A program made the position numbers and the translations under genes. Positions 16,198 through 20,677 of a stretch of 20,677 nucleotides of DNA are shown piece after piece (the stretch's first letter is position 1; the number at the start of each line of letters is the position of its first letter). The DNA lies in contig CAJTXZ010000003.1 of assembly GCA_910583725.1 (NCBI GenBank), positions 1 to 20,677 on the forward strand. The letters are read 5' to 3'. Below the pieces are notes generated by a model. The model searched no databases and was not told the DNA's origin. It saw only the letters and a list, made by a program, of their open reading frames with translations. Source of the DNA: an uncultured Vampirovibrio sp. (GTDB taxonomy: Bacteria > Cyanobacteriota > Vampirovibrionia > Gastranaerophilales > Gastranaerophilaceae).

Positions 16198-16872
16198 ATG
16201 AATAAACGTTCCAATGAAATATCTGTAAATATTCAGGCAATGTTTGACTCAATTGCTCGGGAATACGATTTTTTAAATAATCTAATCTCATTTTTTACGC
16301 ACAAATTTATAAAAAAGGAAGCGATAGCTAAGCTTGACATTGTCAGTAATTCATCAATCCTTGATTTATGTTGCGGCAGTGGTGATATGTCAGGGATTAT
16401 CAAAAATATATGTCCCAATTGCAAAGTCACAGGCGTTGATTTTTCTCTAAATATGCTTAAAATAGCAAAGGATAAATATAAAAATATTGACTTTCAATAC
16501 GGCAATGCTGTAAATTTACAGTTTAAAGATAATGAATTCGACAATGTTGTCATGGCTTTTGGCCTGAGAAATATTCCTGATAAAACTGCTGCTCTAAATG
16601 AAATTTACAGGGTGTTAAAACCGGGTGGCTCTTTTATGCATATAGATTTTGGTGAAAAAAACTTTGCAAGTTGGATTTTTGATGTAGTTGCCATTATATT
16701 TGCTAAAATATTTAGTAAAAAATTTAAAGCCTACGAATACTTAATTGAGTCAAAAAAGAACTTTCCACCCCCTGGTAAATTAATAAACACATTTAGACGA
16801 TACGGCTTTAAATCTGTGCAAAGGTTTGATTTTTTATTTGGAGTTATATCCTGTCAAATTGCTAAAAAGTAA
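16198..16872 (+). CDS. ubiE: UbiE/MenG-family demethylmenaquinone methyltransferase
   Basis: SAM-dependent C-methyltransferase that makes the last methyl transfer in menaquinone (or ubiquinone) synthesis. 224 aa, normal for the family. The N-terminal signature FDSIAREYDFLNNLISF is present, followed by SAM motif I DLCCGSGD (56-63), the acidic VDFS loop, FGLRN (121-125, the UbiE signature), and RVLKPGGSF. I start at ATG 16198; the in-frame TTG at 16195 is directly before it and no ribosome site favours it. In an organism of this type menaquinone is the likelier product, but no other men or ubi genes are in view. It lies 42 bp after the MlaA-fusion gene, and a terminator follows at once. Confidence 0.9.
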   Translation: MNKRSNEISVNIQAMFDSIAREYDFLNNLISFFTHKFIKKEAIAKLDIVSNSSILDLCCGSGDMSGIIKNICPNCKVTGVDFSLNMLKIAKDKYKNIDFQYGNAVNLQFKDNEFDNVVMAFGLRNIPDKTAALNEIYRVLKPGGSFMHIDFGEKNFASWIFDVVAIIFAKIFSKKFKAYEYLIESKKNFPPPGKLINTFRRYGFKSVQRFDFLFGVISCQIAKK

Positions 16873-16874
16873 AG

Positions 16875-16902
16875 AAAAAACGGCCCATTTGAGCCGTTTT
16901 TT
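16875..16902. terminator. Bidirectional intrinsic terminator
   Basis: AAAAAACGGC (16875-16884) pairs perfectly with GCCGTTTTTT (16893-16902) around an 8-nt loop. It sits 3 bp after the ubiE stop and just beyond the 3' end of the minus-strand tRNA-Gln, so it serves both. Confidence 0.9.
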
Positions 16903-16908
16903 ATAAAT

Positions 16909-16981
16909 CTGGGATGGAAGGACTCGAACCTCCGAAATGCCTGGACCAAAACCAGGTGCCTTACCACTTGGCGACATCCCA
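16909..16981 (-). tRNA. tRNA-Gln(TTG)
   Basis: 73 nt on the minus strand. TGGGATG (16981-16975) pairs with CATCCCA (16916-16910), giving a U1-A72 pair, and the discriminator is G (16909). Both are known identity elements for glutaminyl-tRNA. The anticodon arm CCTGG, loop TTTTGGT, CCAGG gives TTG. The T loop is TTCGAGT. No CCA is encoded. Confidence 0.95.
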
Positions 16982-16993
16982 TTAACATATATT

Positions 16994-17022
16994 ATCTTAT
17001 TAAGTTTATAACCTAATGTCAA
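16994..17022 (-). promoter_or_regulatory. Sigma-70-type promoter for tRNA-Gln
   Basis: On the minus strand a perfect TTGACA (17022-17017), a 17-nt spacer and TAAGAT (16999-16994). The tRNA begins 12 nt after the -10, so the 5' leader would be only about 5 nt. Confidence 0.75.
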
Positions 17023-17186
17023 GTATTTTGTTTATAATTTCTTTTAGTAAGGTATTGATAATATTCTAAAATTTTTCTACCATAATATAAGCATCTTGTA
17101 AAATGCAAAGAAAAAAATAGGTGCAACTAAAACCTCTAAAATAAACAGCAAAATAAACGCTACTGTAAAACATTTATTTAGAAGGC

Positions 17187-18026
17187 TTATCTTGTTCTTA
17201 AAACCTTGACTATAGCATCAATAAACATTAAAGCAATTTCTTCTATATATTTTTGCGAAGTCAGCCCGTTAATTACAATATCAGCAATTTCCATCGTAGG
17301 ACGAATATATCTGAATGCGGTTTGGTTTACGTCATGAAACTGCATATCGGCAGCTTTTCCAATTTTACCGCGTGTAACAGCTCTGGCGTACCATCTTTCT
17401 TTTATAATTTCAAAAGGCGTGTAGACATATATCTTTACATCTACTATATCGCGAACACACTCGTTTAATACATATAATCCTTCATTCAGTATGATTTTTG
17501 CAGGCTTTTTGATGACACTGTCTTTTTTACTTTCACAAGTAACAAAATCATAATAAGGGGAATAAACCGTCTCGCCTTTTTTGAGCTTAACCAAGTGCTC
17601 TTTCATAAGCGCCAAGTCTATGGCATCTGGCGTATCAAAACTAAATCCTGTTTTAAAAAGCTCTTCGTAGCCGCCAGCTTCCTTTAATTCTTTTGAAGCA
17701 TCTTTATAATAATCATCGCAACAAATTACAGTATAAGCATTGTCCGTATCTGTTTTAATGCAGGCTTTTGCCGTGTTTTTAACAAGTGTTGTCTTTCCTG
17801 AGGCTGATTCTCCTGCAATTGACATCAAAAAGGTGGAATTTTCTTCTAATATAGCCTTTCTTGCGATTTTAAAAATAAAAGCTTCGTTAATTCTTAAAAT
17901 AAGAGGCTGTTTTTGCTTTTTATCGTATGCTATAACTTCTCTTATGTTTTCCAAAATTTTAGCAAGGAAAGGCATATTGCTTTTTATATCCTGGAAATTA
18001 TTGTTGTCTACTTGATTAATATTCAT
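17187..18026 (-). CDS. Uridine-kinase-like P-loop kinase
   Basis: 279-aa cytosolic kinase of the uridine kinase/phosphoribulokinase family. Residues 1-55 form a helical N-terminal extension not found in the shorter classical Udk (about 210 aa). Walker A is GESASGKT (72-79). CCDDYYKD gives the conserved Asp/Tyr of the substrate site, FDTPDAIDL is the matching helix, and PYYDFVTCESK with IILNEGLYVL is the family's lid and Walker-B-like region. ERWYARAVTRG provides the Arg-rich lid. The real phosphate acceptor (uridine/cytidine or another small molecule) is not decided by these motifs. There is no Shine-Dalgarno sequence; a TAAAAT box ends 6 nt before the ATG. The gene is 37 bp downstream of an unknown small gene on the same strand. 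Confidence 0.8.
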   Translation of the reverse strand: MNINQVDNNNFQDIKSNMPFLAKILENIREVIAYDKKQKQPLILRINEAFIFKIARKAILEENSTFLMSIAGESASGKTTLVKNTAKACIKTDTDNAYTVICCDDYYKDASKELKEAGGYEELFKTGFSFDTPDAIDLALMKEHLVKLKKGETVYSPYYDFVTCESKKDSVIKKPAKIILNEGLYVLNECVRDIVDVKIYVYTPFEIIKERWYARAVTRGKIGKAADMQFHDVNQTAFRYIRPTMEIADIVINGLTSQKYIEEIALMFIDAIVKVLRTR

Positions 18027-18032
18027 AAAAAC

Positions 18033-18061
18033 ATTTTACACTAAAAATTAAATTTTAACAA
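18033..18061 (-). promoter_or_regulatory. Candidate promoter giving a leaderless uridine-kinase-like mRNA
   Basis: On the minus strand TTGTTA (18061-18056), a 17-nt spacer and TAAAAT (18038-18033), followed by GTTTTT and the ATG (18026-18024). Confidence 0.5.
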
Positions 18062-18063
18062 AA

Positions 18064-18315
18064 TTATTCTTCAAAATTTATTAAGTCATCCTGCTTTTTT
18101 GCAGAATCTGCTAATAAACAATATGTCATATATGCCCCTGTTGCAAGGGCTTTAGGGTCAAGCTGCGTTTTATTGGCAATTTCTATAATTGCCGTATTGA
18201 CTTCTGGATTTTCTTCTTTTATGTAGTGTATCATTGATTTTCGCCAGACAGATACATCTTTTAAAATGTCAGGTAAAATTTTATTTAATGTTTCTTCATC
18301 AATTTCTGGTAACAT
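18064..18315 (-). CDS. Hypothetical 83-aa protein
   Basis: I do not recognise this family. It is a small, soluble, mostly helical, acidic protein (pattern EETLNKILPDILKDV...KSMIHYIKEENPEVNTAIIE...LDPKALATGAYMTYCLLAD) ending in an acidic LINFEE tail. There is no signal peptide or membrane segment. A real gene is supported by its own consensus promoter just upstream, its placement 37 bp before the uridine-kinase-like gene on the same strand, and coding-like composition. There is no ribosome site; the predicted transcription start coincides with the ATG. It diverges from mnmA. Confidence 0.62.
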   Translation of the reverse strand: MLPEIDEETLNKILPDILKDVSVWRKSMIHYIKEENPEVNTAIIEIANKTQLDPKALATGAYMTYCLLADSAKKQDDLINFEE

Positions 18316-18321
18316 TACTTG

Positions 18322-18350
18322 ATTTTATATAATTTTATGCAGAATGTCAA
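18322..18350 (-). promoter_or_regulatory. Consensus promoter placing transcription start at the ATG of the 83-aa gene
   Basis: On the minus strand a perfect TTGACA (18350-18345), a 17-nt spacer and TAAAAT (18327-18322, 5 of 6). The ATG begins at 18315, 6 nt after the -10, where transcription should start. It overlaps the mnmA upstream region on the other strand. Confidence 0.7.
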
Positions 18351-18371
18351 TTTTATGATAAAATTTTTCCT

Positions 18372-19436
18372 ATGAAAAATAAGAATGCAATTTTAGTTGG
18401 TATCTCAGGCGGAGTAGACTCTGCTGTGTGTGCCTTAAAATTAAAACAAGAAGGTTATAATGTTATTGGCGCGATGATGAAAATATATGATGGCGCCATT
18501 AAAACCATTGCAAACTCTTGCTATGGCACCGATAAAACTAAAGAAATTGAGGACGCAAGAGCTATTTGTGATAAAATTGGCATAGAATTCCATCTTATTG
18601 ATTGTTCTAGAGAATTTGACAATCTGGTTTTTCAACATTTTAAAAGTGAATACAAAAAAGGAAGAACCCCAAACCCTTGTGTATTATGCAATCCGCTGAT
18701 AAAGTTTGATATTTTTCCAAAACTTGCAAGAAAACAAGGTATATTATTTGACAAGTTTGCGACTGGTCACTACGCTAAAATAGAATACGATAAAAAACTT
18801 TCTAAATACCTTTTAAGGCAGGGAATTAATCAAAAGAAAGACCAGAGCTATTTTTTATATAGGTTAACACAAGAACAGCTTAAAAATATTGTTTTCCCGC
18901 TTGGTGGCATGCAAAAAGACGAAGTCAGACAGATTGCAAAAGAAAATGGTCTTATTGTTTGTGATAAAACAGATAGTCAAGATTTTTTTAAGGGCAGTTA
19001 TTGCGATATCATTGACGCACTGCCGAACCCTGGAAATATTGTGCACATTAGCGGTCAGGTCTTAGGGCGTCATGAGGGCATATTTCATTATACGATTGGG
19101 CAAAGAAAAGGGCTGAAAATCGCCTGGAGCAAACCACTATATGTGACGGGATTTAATTTGACTAAAAATGAAGTTTTAGTTGCTGAAAAAGAATACACGT
19201 ATTCTGATGAACTTCTGGCGGATAATTTAAACTGGACATATTTTGACACCGTTAGTGATAATCTACAGCTTAGCGCCAAAATTCGTTCTGCTGGTAAAAA
19301 AGCTGATTGTATGGTTTTTCCTGCGGGTGATACGGTAAGGGTAAAATTTACAGAGCCGCAAAATGCAATCACACCCGGACAGGCAATTGTATTTTATGAT
19401 GGCGACGTAGTTGTTGGTGGCGGTACAATAATATAA
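18372..19436 (+). CDS. mnmA: tRNA-uridine 2-sulfurtransferase MnmA
   Basis: Thiolates U34 of tRNA-Lys, -Glu and -Gln at position 2, using sulfur relayed from a cysteine desulfurase and ATP. 354 aa, normal length. The PP-loop SGGVDS is at 12-17. The first catalytic Cys is C103 in GRTPNPCVLCN; the second is C211 in SQDFFKGSYCDII. The mid-domain KKDQSYFLYRL and the C-terminal GRHEGIFHYTIGQRKGL are family signatures. The second-Cys region (GSYC instead of the usual CFI form) matches the cyanobacterial/firmicute-like variants only loosely. There is no Shine-Dalgarno sequence; TAAAAT (18359-18364) ends 7 nt before the ATG. Two likely substrates, tRNA-Lys(TTT) and tRNA-Gln(TTG), are encoded in the same window. 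Confidence 0.95.
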   Translation: MKNKNAILVGISGGVDSAVCALKLKQEGYNVIGAMMKIYDGAIKTIANSCYGTDKTKEIEDARAICDKIGIEFHLIDCSREFDNLVFQHFKSEYKKGRTPNPCVLCNPLIKFDIFPKLARKQGILFDKFATGHYAKIEYDKKLSKYLLRQGINQKKDQSYFLYRLTQEQLKNIVFPLGGMQKDEVRQIAKENGLIVCDKTDSQDFFKGSYCDIIDALPNPGNIVHISGQVLGRHEGIFHYTIGQRKGLKIAWSKPLYVTGFNLTKNEVLVAEKEYTYSDELLADNLNWTYFDTVSDNLQLSAKIRSAGKKADCMVFPAGDTVRVKFTEPQNAITPGQAIVFYDGDVVVGGGTII

Positions 19437-19511
19437 ATTTTTGATGAAAATCTTGTTATTTAGTGTTTATATGTAGCAATTACCCTATAATTTTTGAATT
19501 TATTCAAAGCT

Positions 19512-19550
19512 AAAACAAAACAGGGCCTTTATTTTGCCCTGTTTTGTTTT
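19512..19550. terminator. Strong bidirectional intrinsic terminator
   Basis: AAAACAAAACAGGGC (19512-19526) pairs perfectly over 15 bp with GCCCTGTTTTGTTTT (19536-19550) around a 9-nt loop. It lies between the convergent mnmA (+) and Ser-Asp repeat gene (-) and serves both. Confidence 0.93.
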
Positions 19551-19583
19551 AGTAGGAATTAAGTTTACTGGTTAATTATTTTC

Positions 19584-20677
19584 CTATTCTTCAAGAAGTA
19601 TAGTGTCATCTTCGCTGTCAGTGGTGTCTAATTCGACATCTGCGTCAAGTAAGGCTTCCAATACGGCTTCGTTTTTATTGTGGCCTTGTGCTATACTTGC
19701 GCTTTCTGAGCCACTTGTAGCAGCTGCAGCCGCTGATTCACTGGAGCTTCCCGCCGAGCCGGCTGTAGCAGTTGTTGCACTTATAGTTCTTGAACTATCA
19801 GCCTCTTTGGAGCTGCTTGAGCTTTCCCCTGAACTGGTTGCAGCACTTGCATTACCTGAGTCACCGCTTGCAGCCGCTGATTCAGCCGCGTTTTCCCCTG
19901 AACTGGTTGCAGCACTTGCATTACCTGAGTCACCGCTTGCAGCCGCTTCGCTTGAAGCTTGCGATGCCGCATTCTGTTTGTTTTGTTGTGCCTGAGTTAA
20001 GGTGTCACTGGCGCTAGAGTCATTTACTTTGCCTGCTTTTCTTCTTGTAGGATCAGCATCAGTGTCGCTGGAGCTGGTTTGTTCACTGCTGTCTTTTGTG
20101 CCATCCACAACTGTTGTTTGCTGTTTGTTCTCAGTTGTTTGTTGTTCTGAGCTGGCTTGTTCTGTTTCTTGTTTCTTTGCAGGCTTTTTGTGAATACCTT
20201 CTTCTATTTGCTCCTTGACTTCTTCCTCAGTTGGCGTTTTGGAGACAACAGGGTCTTTTGATACAGTTTTATTATCTACATTTAGATCCAATTGTCCTTC
20301 AAGCTCTGGTTTTTCACAACCTTCGGGTACTTCTTGTGATTGTGGCGGATCTTGTGATACCGGTGGCAAATTCTTATCATCATTATTGTCACCAGGATTT
20401 GTTGTATGGTCCGGGTTTACACCTGGTTTAGGGTCATTATCACTATCGCTGTCCGCGTCGCTATCTGAATCTGAATCGCTGTCACTATCTATATCTGAAT
20501 CGCTGTCCGCGTCGCTATCTGAATCACTGTCCGAATCCGAATCACTGTCGCTATCTGAATCTGAATCGCTGTCCGCGTCGCTATCTGAATCTGAATCGCT
20601 GTCACTATCTATATCTGAATCGCTGTCCGCGTCGCTATCTGAATCACTGTCCGAATCCGAATCACTGTCGCTATCTG
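19584..20677 (-). CDS. Ser-Asp repeat, low-complexity protein (N-terminus beyond window)
   Basis: The frame is open from the window edge to the stop at 19586-19584, so at least 363 residues are visible and the N-terminal part is missing; a TTG at 20369 is internal, not a start. From the edge inward: a Ser-Asp dipeptide tract with occasional Ala or Ile (about 20677-20425), a Pro/Asn-rich stretch (KPGVNPDHTTNPGDNNDDK), a Gln/Glu/Thr/Lys-rich stretch, then an Ala/Ser/Gly-rich part with two copies of a 23-residue unit (ASGDSGNASAATSSGE). It ends in an acidic tail (...ELDTTDSEDDTILLEE). SD tracts are typical of extended stalks of secreted adhesins such as staphylococcal SdrC/ClfA, but no LPxTG signal, barrel or membrane anchor exists at this C-terminus. 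Surface or secreted location is therefore an inference that needs the missing N-terminus. GC looks higher than in the neighbours. Confidence 0.78.
   Translation of the reverse strand, partial: DSDSDSDSDSDSDSDADSDSDIDSDSDSDSDSDADSDSDSDSDSDSDSDSDSDSDADSDSDIDSDSDSDSDSDADSDSDNDPKPGVNPDHTTNPGDNNDDKNLPPVSQDPPQSQEVPEGCEKPELEGQLDLNVDNKTVSKDPVVSKTPTEEEVKEQIEEGIHKKPAKKQETEQASSEQQTTENKQQTTVVDGTKDSSEQTSSSDTDADPTRRKAGKVNDSSASDTLTQAQQNKQNAASQASSEAAASGDSGNASAATSSGENAAESAAASGDSGNASAATSSGESSSSSKEADSSRTISATTATAGSAGSSSESAAAAATSGSESASIAQGHNKNEAVLEALLDADVELDTTDSEDDTILLEE
19823..19947. repeat. Two 56-bp direct repeats, period 69 bp, within the Ser-Asp protein gene
   Basis: 19823-19878 and 19892-19947 are identical by reading. 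The 69-bp period equals 23 codons and gives the duplicated ASGDSGNASAATSSGE unit, keeping the frame. Confidence 0.9.
20461..20677. repeat. 120-bp tandem repeat in the Ser-Asp tract, running off the window
   Basis: 20461-20557 and 20581-20677 are identical over the 97 bp available, with a period of 120 bp (40 codons). Shorter units of 6, 12 and 30 bp are nested inside. The array continues past the edge, so its copy number is unknown. Confidence 0.93.

Noticed and set aside
19603..20193. Long plus-strand frames opposite the Ser-Asp protein gene
   Set aside because: They are repeat-driven shadows of the minus-strand low-complexity gene, with no ribosome sites or recognisable domains.

Overview
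The window is AT-rich, gene-dense bacterial DNA from a diderm (Gram-negative-type) organism. It encodes an autotransporter with an outer-membrane barrel and an MlaA-type lipid-transport domain. Several features suggest an anaerobic or microaerobic host-associated lineage: an oxaloacetate-decarboxylase gamma-type subunit, a small anaerobe-type ferritin-like protein, a calpain-like protease and Ser/Asp-rich surface-type protein. By recall only, a diderm gut lineage such as Gastranaerophilales (non-photosynthetic Cyanobacteria relatives) or Elusimicrobia would fit. No marker gene here settles the taxonomy.

Layout. 1-53 is the 3' part of a tRNA-Lys. 330-5336 (+) holds a 1108-aa Pmp-like autotransporter followed by a TPR-glycosyltransferase, closed by a strong bidirectional terminator. 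5435-6984 (-) holds a DUF815 AAA+ ATPase and an OadG-like subunit. 7094-8659 (+) holds ilvC and a YhcH/YjgK/YiaL cupin. 8851-12596 (+) is an accessory block: a HAD phosphatase-like protein with a C-terminal membrane anchor, and a calpain-like protease with YD-TGK repeats. 12597-13373 is a gene-poor stretch with a tRNA-Leu(CAG) whose 5' side carries an exact 87-bp duplication. 13374-13667 (-) is a ferritin-like protein. 13843-16872 (+) holds an MlaA/alpha-beta-hydrolase fusion and a UbiE/MenG methyltransferase. A tRNA-Gln(TTG) follows on the minus strand. 17187-18315 (-) holds an 83-aa unknown protein and a uridine-kinase-like protein. 18372-19436 (+) is mnmA. The right edge is the C-terminal part of a minus-strand Ser-Asp repeat protein that runs off the window.

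How the parts relate. The left block looks like surface display plus a possible modifying enzyme. The MlaA fusion and UbiE belong to envelope lipid and quinone metabolism. ilvC, mnmA and the tRNAs are housekeeping. The calpain-like, HAD-membrane and Ser-Asp proteins are accessory and may act at the host interface, which is inference. No mobile-element transposase, CRISPR array or recognised defence system is visible.

Two sequence-level patterns stand out. First, five genes lack a Shine-Dalgarno sequence and instead have a -10-like hexamer ending 6-7 nt before the ATG, which predicts leaderless mRNAs; the other genes with a visible start have ordinary ribosome-binding sites. Second, the tRNA-Leu appears to have been separated from a strong promoter by about 270 bp of duplicated, hairpin-rich DNA that carries an extra tRNA 5' end.
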